From Chitinophagaceae bacterium (GTDB lineage Bacteria; Bacteroidota; Bacteroidia; Chitinophagales; Chitinophagaceae), in contig JAQBNK010000132.1 of assembly GCA_028288595.1 (NCBI GenBank), positions 1 to 40,881 of the forward strand: DNA of 40,881 bases, read 5' to 3'. Numbering within the stretch: position 1 is the first letter of the stretch; the number at the start of each line of letters is the position of its first letter. The notes beneath the pieces are model-generated. The model searched no databases, had not been told where the DNA came from, and worked only from the letters and a program-made list of their open reading frames with translations. Made by a program: the position numbers and the translations under genes. Shown one piece after another: positions 34,318 to 40,881 of this stretch.

Positions 34318-34686
34318 TTATAAAACCTCCGGAGCCAATGAAATAATTTTCATATAACCCTTGTCTCTTAATTCTCTGGCTACTGGTCCGAATATACGGG
34401 TGCCCCTTGGCTCGTCTGCCGCATTCAGTAATACAACCGCGTTATCATCAAAACGGATATAAGATCCGTCTTTACGGCGCAGTTTGTTTTTTGTTCTTAC
34501 GATAACTGCTTTTGAGACAGTTCCTTTTTTAACACCGCCGGCAGGTAAGGCGTCTTTTATGGTAACCACGATCTTATCACCGATCTTAGCGTAATCCTGG
34601 CCGCTGTTACCCAATACTCTTATGCAGAGTACTTCTTTAGCGCCACTGTTATCAGCTACATTGAGCCTGCTTTCTTGCTGAATCAT
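34318..34686 (-). CDS. rplN: 50S ribosomal protein L14 (uL14)
   Basis: 122 residues, the standard length. [33 protein letters not shown] and [28 protein letters not shown] (quoted in part) are typical. A 136-base spacer separates it from rplX and a 108-base one from rpsQ; neither holds a gene. Confidence 0.97.
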   Translation of the reverse strand: MIQQESRLNVADNSGAKEVLCIRVLGNSGQDYAKIGDKIVVTIKDALPAGGVKKGTVSKAVIVRTKNKLRRKDGSYIRFDDNAVVLLNAADEPRGTRIFGPVARELRDKGYMKIISLAPEVL

Positions 34687-34794
34687 CTTTTTAGCTTTGA
34701 GCTTTTCCGGTTGCCCGGATAAGCAGTTATAAACTTTATTTTCAGAGGCTGCAGCTCAAACCTAACGGCTCAGAGCATACAGCTTAAATAATAA

Positions 34795-35052
34795 TTATTT
34801 CGCTTTTTCAATTACTTCTACCAGTCTCCAGCGCTTTGTTTTGCTTAAGGGACGTGTTTCCATAATTTTTACGGTGTCGCCGATGCCGCACTCATTTTTT
34901 TCATCATGAGCATGGAACTTCGTGGTTTTCTTAACGAACTTACCGTAGATAGGGTGTTTTACTTTTCTTTCAACAGCAACAGTAACGGTCTTATCCATTT
35001 TGTCGCTGGTTACTACCCCTATTCTTGTTTTACGCAAATTTCTTTCAACCAT
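34795..35052 (-). CDS. rpsQ: 30S ribosomal protein S17 (uS17)
   Basis: 85 residues. [19 protein letters not shown] and [19 protein letters not shown] are uS17 signatures. The start [10 protein letters not shown] at 35052 is used; an in-frame extension to a GTG at 35100 would add 16 hydrophobic residues not seen in the family. Confidence 0.95.
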   Translation of the reverse strand: MVERNLRKTRIGVVTSDKMDKTVTVAVERKVKHPIYGKFVKKTTKFHAHDEKNECGIGDTVKIMETRPLSKTKRWRLVEVIEKAK

Positions 35053-35113
35053 TGTTATCATTTGAAATTTGAAAAATAGCAAGTGTTGTAACACACTCAC
35101 ATTTTCTCCTTGT

Positions 35114-35326
35114 TTATGCTTCGTGTTGTTTTTGTTTCAACACCGTGTTTAGGCGGGCGAGATCTTTTCTCAGTCCGCGAATGCTCATCGGGTTTTCAAG
35201 AGGGGAAATTGCATGGGCAAATTCCAGCTTCTTTAAACGTAACTGATCTTCCTGGATACGTGCCCTAAGATCAGTGGCGCTCATTTCCTTCACACTCTTA
35301 TTGAAATCTATTTTCTTGTTAGCCAT
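35114..35326 (-). CDS. rpmC: 50S ribosomal protein L29 (uL29)
   Basis: 70 residues, a two-helix protein at the exit tunnel. [28 protein letters not shown] and [19 protein letters not shown] (in part) are typical. It lies between rplP (17-base gap) and rpsQ. Confidence 0.94.
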   Translation of the reverse strand: MANKKIDFNKSVKEMSATDLRARIQEDQLRLKKLEFAHAISPLENPMSIRGLRKDLARLNTVLKQKQHEA

Positions 35327-35343
35327 TGCTGACAGTTTTTTAT

Positions 35344-35763
35344 TTATGCTTGAAGGTCTCTTCTGATTACAAATTTTGTTCTGATCGGCAGTTTCTGCGC
35401 AGCCAGCAGCATTGCTTCTTTTGCTACTTCAACCGATACACCGTCGCACTCGAAAATGATACGGCCTGGTTCTACTACAGCAGCCCAGAATTCAGGATTA
35501 CCTTTACCCTTACCCATCCTCACTTCCTGGGGCTTACGGGTGATCGGCTTGTCAGGAAATATCCTGATCCAAACATTCCCTTCACGCTTCATAGCACGGG
35601 TCATAGCCTGGCGGGCAGCTTCGATCTGGCGGTTTGTTAACCAGATTGCTTCCTGTGATTTCAGACCAAACGATCCGAAAGAAATGCTTGTTCCACGCTT
35701 TGCCACTTCCCTGATACGGCCCTTCTGCGCTTTCCTATGTTTTGTTCTTTTTGGCTGTAACAT
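35344..35763 (-). CDS. rplP: 50S ribosomal protein L16 (uL16)
   Basis: 139 residues. [55 protein letters not shown] and [13 protein letters not shown] are all present. It contributes to the tRNA-binding sites of the 50S subunit. Confidence 0.97.
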   Translation of the reverse strand: MLQPKRTKHRKAQKGRIREVAKRGTSISFGSFGLKSQEAIWLTNRQIEAARQAMTRAMKREGNVWIRIFPDKPITRKPQEVRMGKGKGNPEFWAAVVEPGRIIFECDGVSVEVAKEAMLLAAQKLPIRTKFVIRRDLQA

Positions 35764-35777
35764 TTTCTTTTAATTTG

Positions 35778-35868
35778 ACAATTCAACAATTCGGCAATTT
35801 GCCAATTATGTTTACTTTTTGTTCAGCTATTAACCATTGTCGAATTGGCTAATTGGCTAATTGATTAA
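35778..35868. repeat. CCAATT/AATTGG-word inverted repeat between rpsC and rplP
   Basis: The left part contains CAATTCGGCAATTTGCCAAT, the right part repeated AATTGGCT words; GCCAATTA (35801-35808) pairs exactly with TAATTGGC (35850-35857). Noncoding. Confidence 0.62.
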
Positions 35869-36681
35869 TTATCTTCTGTCTCCGCTACGGCCACCACCGC
35901 CGCCGCCTCTTCTGTCTCCACCGCCGCCGCCGCCTCTTCTATCGTCTCTCCTGTCTCCTCCACGGCCACCGCCATGTCCTTGTTCCATTCTTCTTTCGCC
36001 GGCACCACCTTCATTCTTACCACCGATAAAGTTCGGGTTCAGCTCACGCTTTCCTAAAACTTCACCTTTACATATCCATACTTTGATACCGATTTTACCA
36101 TACACTGTTAAGGCAAAAACGTTAGCGTAATCAATATCCATACGCAGGGTATGCAATGGTGTACGACCTTGTTTTATTTCTTCTGAACGGGCAATTTCAG
36201 CGCCACCTAAACGACCGCTTACTTTTACTTTGATTCCTTCGGCGCCCATTCTCAGGGTAGAAGCAATCGCCATTTTAATTGCACGCTTATAGTTAATACG
36301 GTTTTCAATTTGTCTTGCGATAGTATCGCCAACAATGTTCGCATCCAGTTCAGGACGGCGAATCTCGAGGATGTTGATTTGAACGTCATCTTTGCTTGTG
36401 AGTTTTTTCAACTCTTCTTTGATGCGGTCAACTTCACCACCACCTTTACCTATGATGATACCAGGCTTAGACGTATGAATTGTGATAATCAGTTTTCCAA
36501 GTGTACGCTCAATAACAATTTTAGCGATACCGCCTTTATTGATACGTGCGTTCAGGTAAATCCTGATCTTGTTATCCTCGATGAGCTTGCCCGCATAGTC
36601 TTTTTTACTAGCGAACCAGTTACTTTCCCATCCCCGGATGATACCTAACCTGTTACCAATAGGATTTGCTTTCTGACCCAT
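35869..36681 (-). CDS. rpsC: 30S ribosomal protein S3 (uS3) with Gly/Arg-rich C-terminal tail
   Basis: 270 residues, longer than the usual 206-235. The core is normal: [20 protein letters not shown] at the start, the KH-domain motif [12 protein letters not shown] (73-84), and [12 protein letters not shown]. From about residue 221 a low-complexity tail follows, made of Arg-Arg-Asp and poly-Gly units ([17 protein letters not shown] and a second copy), resembling an RGG box. At DNA level the tail has tandem CCGCCGCCGCC blocks with CTTCTGTC spacers, so it can change length by slippage. S3 lies at the mRNA entry site, so the tail would face incoming mRNA. Confidence 0.96.
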   Translation of the reverse strand: MGQKANPIGNRLGIIRGWESNWFASKKDYAGKLIEDNKIRIYLNARINKGGIAKIVIERTLGKLIITIHTSKPGIIIGKGGGEVDRIKEELKKLTSKDDVQINILEIRRPELDANIVGDTIARQIENRINYKRAIKMAIASTLRMGAEGIKVKVSGRLGGAEIARSEEIKQGRTPLHTLRMDIDYANVFALTVYGKIGIKVWICKGEVLGKRELNPNFIGGKNEGGAGERRMEQGHGGGRGGDRRDDRRGGGGGGDRRGGGGGGRSGDRR

Positions 36682-36695
36682 ATATAGGTTTTGTA

Positions 36696-37040
36696 TTAGT
36701 TTTTAGAATCTACGATTATTGTTACATGGTTGCTGCGCTTACGTACACGGTAGCCACGACCCTGTGGTGCCGGACGCATACGTTTAAGTACACGGCCACC
36801 ATCTACAAATACGGTCTTAACTAACAGTCCCGCATCTGCTGCGCTCTGTCCATTATTTTTCTGCTCCCAGTTATTCACTGCGCTCTTCAGCAATTTTGCT
36901 AAAGGAGTGGCATTGTGCTGTGGGTGAAATTCAAGAATAGCAAGTGCTTTTTCCACTTCCATTCCGCGGATCACATCAGCCAGCAATCGCATTTTGCGAG
37001 GGCCTGTGGGATAGTTTTTTAATTTAGCTACTGCTTCCAT
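36696..37040 (-). CDS. rplV: 50S ribosomal protein L22 (uL22)
   Basis: 114 residues. [24 protein letters not shown] and the tunnel-loop and C-terminal segment [22 protein letters not shown] are typical. It lies 14 bases upstream of rpsC. Confidence 0.97.
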   Translation of the reverse strand: MEAVAKLKNYPTGPRKMRLLADVIRGMEVEKALAILEFHPQHNATPLAKLLKSAVNNWEQKNNGQSAADAGLLVKTVFVDGGRVLKRMRPAPQGRGYRVRKRSNHVTIIVDSKN

Positions 37041-37045
37041 TATTT

Positions 37046-37107
37046 TTTGTTTGAAAGTTTAAAGTTTCAGGTTCAATCATGAAACATTAAACCCTTTGAA
37101 CCGTTAA
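37046..37107. repeat. GTTTAAA/GGTTCAA-word inverted repeat between rpsS and rplV
   Basis: Words GTTTGAAAGTTTAAAGTTTC and complementary GAAACATTAAAC, TTTGAACC and GTTAAAC fill the spacer; GGTTCAA pairs exactly with TTGAACC. Noncoding. Confidence 0.55.
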
Positions 37108-37108
37108 A

Positions 37109-37378
37109 CTATTTTTTTGTTCCTGAGTGTCCTTTAAAGTTCCTGGTTGGAGAAAACTCACCGAGTTTATGACCTACCATGAATTCTGTTACATAAACCG
37201 GGATGAACTTGTTGCCGTTATGAACAGCGAAAGTATGTCCGACGAAATCCGGAGTGATAGTAGAACGGCGGCTCCATGTTTTGATCACGGATTTTTTTGA
37301 TTTGCCTTCGTTAATACCTAACACCTTACCTTCTAAATTCGCGTCTACGTAAGGACCTTTTTTAATCGAACGAGCCAT
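37109..37378 (-). CDS. rpsS: 30S ribosomal protein S19 (uS19)
   Basis: 89 residues. [42 protein letters not shown] and [14 protein letters not shown] are uS19 signatures. Confidence 0.97.
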   Translation of the reverse strand: MARSIKKGPYVDANLEGKVLGINEGKSKKSVIKTWSRRSTITPDFVGHTFAVHNGNKFIPVYVTEFMVGHKLGEFSPTRNFKGHSGTKK

Positions 37379-37402
37379 GTGTTATTTGTTTTCTGTTTAT
37401 TT

Positions 37403-37421
37403 CCCCGAATAATAATCGGGG
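37403..37421. repeat. Small CCCCGA/TCGGGG hairpin downstream of rplB
   Basis: A 6-bp stem with a 7-base AT loop in the 61-base spacer between rplB and rpsS. No T-run follows on the transcribed strand, so it is not a standard terminator. Confidence 0.5.
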
Positions 37422-37439
37422 CATTTTAACTATGAAAAA

Positions 37440-38279
37440 TTAATTCTTGGATAATTTTTTACCGTTGCTGCGCTGGATGATCAGTTTATCAGAACCTTTC
37501 TTCTTACGGGTCTTTTCACCTTTAGCATACTTACCGGTACGGCTTCTTGGATGACCACCTGAAGCTTTACCTTCACCACCACCCATCGGGTGATCTACAG
37601 GGTTCATCGCTACACCTCTTGTTCTTGGACGAATACCTTTCCAGCGGTTTACACCAGCTTTACCGGCAACTTCCAGGCTATGATCGCTGTTGCTTACAAC
37701 GCCAACCGTAGCGTAACAGTTGATCAATACTTTTCTCAACTCACCACTTGGCATCTTAAGTACCGCGTATTTTTCTTCTTTGTTGGTTAACTGAGCAGAA
37801 GAACCAGCGCTTCTTGCCAGTTTACCACCCTGGTTAGGCTGCAATTCAATATTGTGAACATTCGTACCTAAAGGCATGTTCTTCATTTGAAGTGCGTTTC
37901 CAATCTCAGGAGCTACGCTGTCACCGGCAATTACTTTCGTACCTACCTGTAAACCCTGCGGAGCAATGATGTATCTTTTTTCACCATCAGCATAATGCAG
38001 TAAAGCAATAAATGCGGTACGGTTTGGATCGTATTCGATAGATGCAACAGTTGCTGCGATATCTCTTTTACTTCTTTTAAAGTCGATAATACGGTAATGC
38101 TTTTTGTTACCACCACCCATGTAGCGCATAGAACGACGGCCCTGGGCGTTACGTCCTGCAGTACTTTTCTGAGGCTCTAACAAGCTTTTCTCAGGAGTGT
38201 CAGTTGTGATTTCCGCGTAAGCGTTACCAATTCTCCAACGGGTTCCTGCTGTAATCGGTTTATACTTTTTAAGTGCCAT
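37440..38279 (-). CDS. rplB: 50S ribosomal protein L2 (uL2)
   Basis: 279 residues. Contains [38 protein letters not shown] and the peptidyl-transferase-associated signature [21 protein letters not shown] with its conserved His. Standard length and position. Confidence 0.98.
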   Translation of the reverse strand: MALKKYKPITAGTRWRIGNAYAEITTDTPEKSLLEPQKSTAGRNAQGRRSMRYMGGGNKKHYRIIDFKRSKRDIAATVASIEYDPNRTAFIALLHYADGEKRYIIAPQGLQVGTKVIAGDSVAPEIGNALQMKNMPLGTNVHNIELQPNQGGKLARSAGSSAQLTNKEEKYAVLKMPSGELRKVLINCYATVGVVSNSDHSLEVAGKAGVNRWKGIRPRTRGVAMNPVDHPMGGGEGKASGGHPRSRTGKYAKGEKTRKKKGSDKLIIQRSNGKKLSKN

Positions 38280-38331
38280 TGTTATTTTGTTTTTGCGAAT
38301 TTTTCAGCTTCGCTTACTATAATTTGTTTAA

Positions 38332-38631
38332 TTAAATGTTTGCGTACAGGTCAATTGTTTCCCCTTCAGCAACAGTTACATAAGCCTTTTTATAGGCTGG
38401 TCTTACACCCTTGATAAAACCGGCTTTTGTATAACGGGTTTTATTTTTACCGGGGGAAACCACCGTATTCACCTCTACTACAGAAACACCATAGAATTCT
38501 TCAACAGCTTTCTTGATCTCCAGCTTGTTCGCTTTACGGTTTACTTTGAAGGTGTACCTTCTCAGCTTTTCCTGCTGCGCATTTGCCTTTTCTGTAAGGA
38601 TCGGTTTTACTAATATTTCTGACTGTTTCAT
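38332..38631 (-). CDS. rplW: 50S ribosomal protein L23 (uL23)
   Basis: 99 residues. ILVKPILTEKANAQQEKLRRY and FKVNRKANKLEIKKAVEEFYGVSV are typical of uL23 at the tunnel exit, a docking site for trigger factor and SRP. Confidence 0.96.
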   Translation of the reverse strand: MKQSEILVKPILTEKANAQQEKLRRYTFKVNRKANKLEIKKAVEEFYGVSVVEVNTVVSPGKNKTRYTKAGFIKGVRPAYKKAYVTVAEGETIDLYANI

Positions 38632-38653
38632 CTTAATCGATTTGATGTTTGCT

Positions 38654-38676
38654 GTTTGAAGTTTGAAACTTCAAAC
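38654..38676. repeat. Near-perfect palindrome between rplW and rplD
   Basis: GTTTGAAGTTT (38654-38664) and AAACTTCAAAC (38666-38676) are exactly complementary around a single G. The flanking TTAAAC/GTTT words extend the pattern. It lies 11 bases downstream of the rplD stop codon. Confidence 0.72.
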
Positions 38677-38686
38677 CTTAAACTTT

Positions 38687-39322
38687 TTATGCTTCAGCTT
38701 TTTCTTCTTCAGAAAAAATCTTAGCTGCGTTTTCTGTTAATACCAGTACATCTGCATTTACGATATCGTAAGTATTGATGTCTGCCAGCAATGTTCCCTG
38801 TACAGAATAAAGATTGCGAAGGCTCAGGTATACATTATCATTGTAATCAGGTAAAATAACCAGTGTCTTTTTACCATTTACTTTCAAGCTTTTAAAAGCA
38901 TCTGTCAATGTTTTGGTTTTAGGAACATCAAGGTTGATGTCTTCAATTACCATGATCGCATTTTCTTTTGCTTTATAACTAAGAGCACTGATCTTGGCCA
39001 GGTCCTTTACTTTACGGTTCAGCTTAAAAGCATAGCCATGCGGTTTAGGTCCGAAAATGGTACCACCACCTTTATATAAAGGGTTACGGATGTTACCTTT
39101 ACGGCTTCCGCCAGTACCTTTCTGACGGTGCAGTTTACGGCTGGCACCCTGAACTTCAGCACGGGTCTTCACTTTATGTGTACCCTGGCGCTGAGCAGCC
39201 TGGTATTGTTTAATAGCCAGGTAGAGAACGTGGTCATTAGGTTCGACCCCGAATATTTCTTCCGGTAATTCAACCGTTCTGCCGGTTTTTTCTCCTTGTA
39301 TATTTAAAACGTCTACTTGCAT
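38687..39322 (-). CDS. rplD: 50S ribosomal protein L4 (uL4)
   Basis: 211 residues. RTRAEVQGASRKLHRQKGTG-like segment with KGTGGSRKGNIRNPLYKGGGTIFGP (quoted in part), the extended tunnel loop of uL4. In E. coli L4 represses its own operon; no matching leader structure was recognised upstream of rpsJ. Confidence 0.97.
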   Translation of the reverse strand: MQVDVLNIQGEKTGRTVELPEEIFGVEPNDHVLYLAIKQYQAAQRQGTHKVKTRAEVQGASRKLHRQKGTGGSRKGNIRNPLYKGGGTIFGPKPHGYAFKLNRKVKDLAKISALSYKAKENAIMVIEDINLDVPKTKTLTDAFKSLKVNGKKTLVILPDYNDNVYLSLRNLYSVQGTLLADINTYDIVNADVLVLTENAAKIFSEEEKAEA

Positions 39323-39342
39323 TTTCTTAAGATTAAAGGTTA

Positions 39343-39960
39343 CTACTTCTGGATTAAAACAATAGAACCGTTATGACCGGGAACTGATCCGCTAACGAGG
39401 ATGTAATTTTTCTCAGGGAACACTTTTACGATCTTCAGACCTTTGGTTTTTACCCTGTCTCCACCCATACGGCCGGCCATTCTCATTCCTTTAAATACAC
39501 GTGCAGGATAAGAAGAACCACCAATAGAACCCGGGGCTCTCTGGCGATCGTGCTGTCCGTGAGACTGTTCACCAACACCATGGAAACCGTGACGTTTTAC
39601 AACACCCTGGAAACCTTTACCCTTGGTAGTACCCACTACTTCAACTTTATCGCCTTCAGCGAAAATTTCTAAAGTAATCGTTTCACCAAGTTTTGTATCG
39701 AGAGAATAATCGCGGAATTCTTTTACGAATTTTTTGGGAGCCGTACCGGCTTTTGAGAAGTGATTGACTTCGGCTTTGATGGAGTGTTTTTCTTTCTTGT
39801 CGCCGAATGCTAATTGTAATGCATTATAACCGTCGCTTTCTGCTGTCTTCACCTGTGTTACAACACAAGGACCAGCTTCGATGATGGTGCATGCTGTCTG
39901 CTTTCCATCAGCGCCAAAGACGCTGGTCATGCCGATTTTTTTACCAATAATACCTTTCAT
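39343..39960 (-). CDS. rplC: 50S ribosomal protein L3 (uL3)
   Basis: 205 residues. [20 protein letters not shown] at the start and [15 protein letters not shown] with the [16 protein letters not shown] segment, which holds the conserved Gln that is methylated in some bacteria. The frame stays open 25 codons further upstream (to 40035), but uL3 proteins begin with MKGIIGKK, so 39960 is used. Confidence 0.96.
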   Translation of the reverse strand: MKGIIGKKIGMTSVFGADGKQTACTIIEAGPCVVTQVKTAESDGYNALQLAFGDKKEKHSIKAEVNHFSKAGTAPKKFVKEFRDYSLDTKLGETITLEIFAEGDKVEVVGTTKGKGFQGVVKRHGFHGVGEQSHGQHDRQRAPGSIGGSSYPARVFKGMRMAGRMGGDRVKTKGLKIVKVFPEKNYILVSGSVPGHNGSIVLIQK

Positions 39961-40060
39961 CTGTTTGCGGTTTACGCCCCGCAAGGTTGTGAGGACATCC
40001 TGGTGATGAAACCGGGATTCAATCCTTGTTTGCAACCGACCTTTTCCGTTGTTTCCAGTT

Positions 40061-40130
40061 ATCCTTCGACAAGCTCGGGATGACAGGAGGGGAAGTACCG
40101 GGTGTAAACAAACCTCGAAGGGCTTGTTTA
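40061..40130. repeat. Repeat-like sequence and hairpin between rpsJ and rplC
   Basis: The gap from 39961 to 40214 (254 bases) holds ATCCTTCGACAAGCTCGGGA at 40061-40080, a wording that recurs between genes in many bacterial genomes, and a hairpin TAAACAA/TTGTTTA (40105-40130) with an inner CC/GG pair. No gene is visible in the gap. Confidence 0.5.
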
Positions 40131-40214
40131 TATGTTTATTCCGTTTTACCGGAGTTATTACCAGAGCTGCTTTTTCATTTTCAGATTGGCAGATGGATGT
40201 TTAAGAACTTATTG

Positions 40215-40520
40215 TCAGGCTTTGATCTCAACTTCCACACCTGATGGAAGATCCAGTTTACTTAAAGCATCTACGGTTCTTGATGAAGAAGTGTAAATGT
40301 CTAATAAGCGTTTGTGAGTAGCCAACTGAAACTGCTCACGGCTTTTTTTGTTTACGTGCGGTGAACGCAACACAGTAAATATCTTTTTACGCGTTGGCAA
40401 AGGAATAGGTCCTGTTACAACTGCGCCTGTTCCACGAACAGTTTTTACGATTTTTTCGGCAGATTTATCTACCAGGTTATGATCGTAAGATTGTAATTTG
40501 ATTCTGATTCTTTGAGACAT
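40215..40520 (-). CDS. rpsJ: 30S ribosomal protein S10 (uS10, NusE)
   Basis: 101 residues. [48 protein letters not shown] (in part) and the C-terminal [11 protein letters not shown] are typical. The start at 40520 is chosen over 40553. It is the first gene of the cluster in the window and has a consensus promoter 31 bases upstream. S10 also acts as NusE in antitermination. Confidence 0.97.
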   Translation of the reverse strand: MSQRIRIKLQSYDHNLVDKSAEKIVKTVRGTGAVVTGPIPLPTRKKIFTVLRSPHVNKKSREQFQLATHKRLLDIYTSSSRTVDALSKLDLPSGVEVEIKA

Positions 40521-40550
40521 AGTCTTAACCCAACTTTCTAATTGGGGTTG

Positions 40551-40581
40551 CAAAGGTAAGGGTATATATGATATTGGGCAA
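40551..40581 (-). promoter_or_regulatory. Consensus Bacteroidota promoter of the S10 operon
   Basis: Minus-strand TTG (40579-40581) and TACCTTTG (40551-40558) are separated by 20 bases, an excellent match to TTG-N19-21-TAnnTTTG. Transcription would start about 20-25 bases before the rpsJ ATG. It indicates that rpsJ begins a transcript rather than following an upstream fusA. Confidence 0.7.
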
Positions 40582-40677
40582 GATTTAATGCTAAATTTTT
40601 AAAAAAACCGGCGGTGGAAATCTGGCTTTCCCTCAGCCGCTCTCCTATATATTAATACTGGCCATCCGGAATATCAT

Positions 40678-40697
40678 TTACCCGGGCTTCCGGGTAA
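40678..40697. repeat. TTACCCGG/CCGGGTAA hairpin upstream of the S10 promoter
   Basis: A perfect 8-bp stem with loop GCTT. It lies 84 bases downstream of the stop codon of the partial minus-strand gene at the window edge and could be its transcript end, although no T-run follows. Confidence 0.45.
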
Positions 40698-40780
40698 CCT
40701 GATCTTAACCACACCCATGCACGGGGAAGATGCGGAGAATATACGGGGAATGTATACGGAAAACAGGGAAACGGGATGGT

Positions 40781-40881
40781 TTACCCAAAAATACTGTTCA
40801 GTACACCAGCCAGCCTTACCCCGCCCTGCAGCAGTCTTTGATTAAGATCGCCAATGAAAAGAAAATTATACTGGTAGCTTA
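40781..40881 (-). CDS. C-terminal end of a gene cut by the window, possibly S1/P1 nuclease
   Basis: An open minus-strand frame of 32 residues to a TAA at 40781-40783, cut by the window edge. The residues FIGDLNQRLLQGGVRLAGVL followed by NSIFG resemble the C-terminal helix of Bacteroidota S1/P1 nucleases (pattern GG-x-RLA-x2-LN). This is a short match from memory, so the product is tentative; that a coding end lies here is more likely than its identity. Confidence 0.45.
   Translation of the reverse strand, partial: SYQYNFLFIGDLNQRLLQGGVRLAGVLNSIFG

Noticed and set aside
34795-35100. GTG start at 35100 for rpsQ
   Set aside because: It would add a hydrophobic stretch absent from uS17; the ATG at 35052 gives the standard length.
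39961-40035. 25-codon N-terminal extension of rplC
   Set aside because: The frame is open, but uL3 proteins start at MKGIIGKK and the added residues do not resemble the family.
40521-40550. Ribosomal-protein autoregulatory leader (L4-type) upstream of rpsJ
   Set aside because: With the promoter at 40551-40581 the leader is only about 25 bases, too short for the known structure.

Overview
The window looks like chromosomal DNA of a Bacteroidota bacterium, most likely from the Chitinophagaceae or a near relative. The reasons are AT-rich intergenic DNA, -7 elements of the Bacteroidota type TAnnTTTG, a eukaryote-like citrate synthase, a YbiT-like ABC-F protein with a degenerate second half, DUF4440 and DUF6263 proteins, and a class II alpha-oxoamine synthase resembling bacterial serine palmitoyltransferase. 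No phage, transposase, CRISPR array or plasmid gene is visible.

Layout. 1-9532 is a mixed housekeeping region: a dicluster ferredoxin divergent from a LuxC-type acyl-CoA reductase, an HtrA/Deg protease, a GH13 amylase, an APC permease, a serine palmitoyltransferase-like enzyme, a 5'-truncated DUF4440 remnant and the ABC-F ATPase. 9683-10357 is a TMEM175-like channel. 10358-11382 has no convincing protein gene. 11383-28326 holds acylphosphatase, alpha/beta hydrolases, citrate synthase, an LptF/G permease, tgt, a GT2 glycosyltransferase overlapping rsmG, an M1 peptidase, a lone receiver domain, an L,D-transpeptidase, a DUF6263 protein, a BaiN/HI0933-type flavoprotein and map. 28447-40520 is the S10-spc ribosomal cluster on the minus strand (rpsJ to secY), with a Bacteroidota promoter just upstream of rpsJ. 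The last 101 bases carry the C-terminus of another minus-strand gene, possibly an S1/P1 nuclease.

The outstanding feature is 10457-11294. It reads as one long plus-strand structured RNA of about 840 nt built from about 19 consecutive hairpins, ending in a UUCG-capped terminator. From 10608 to 11222 the hairpins recur about every 40 nt. They alternate between a type with a GNRA tetraloop (GCAA or GUAA) and a type with an 8-nt loop close to UGUCAAAG. Outer stems differ in sequence from hairpin to hairpin but stay paired, which is the signature of selection on RNA structure. I cannot match it to any RNA family I know.

A second theme is that many intergenic spacers, especially inside the ribosomal cluster, carry self-complementary arrays of short words, with a different word at each site. 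These probably act as mRNA processing, attenuation or stability elements, or are small mobile repeats; the sequence alone does not decide. All positions and pairings were read by eye without folding or database software.
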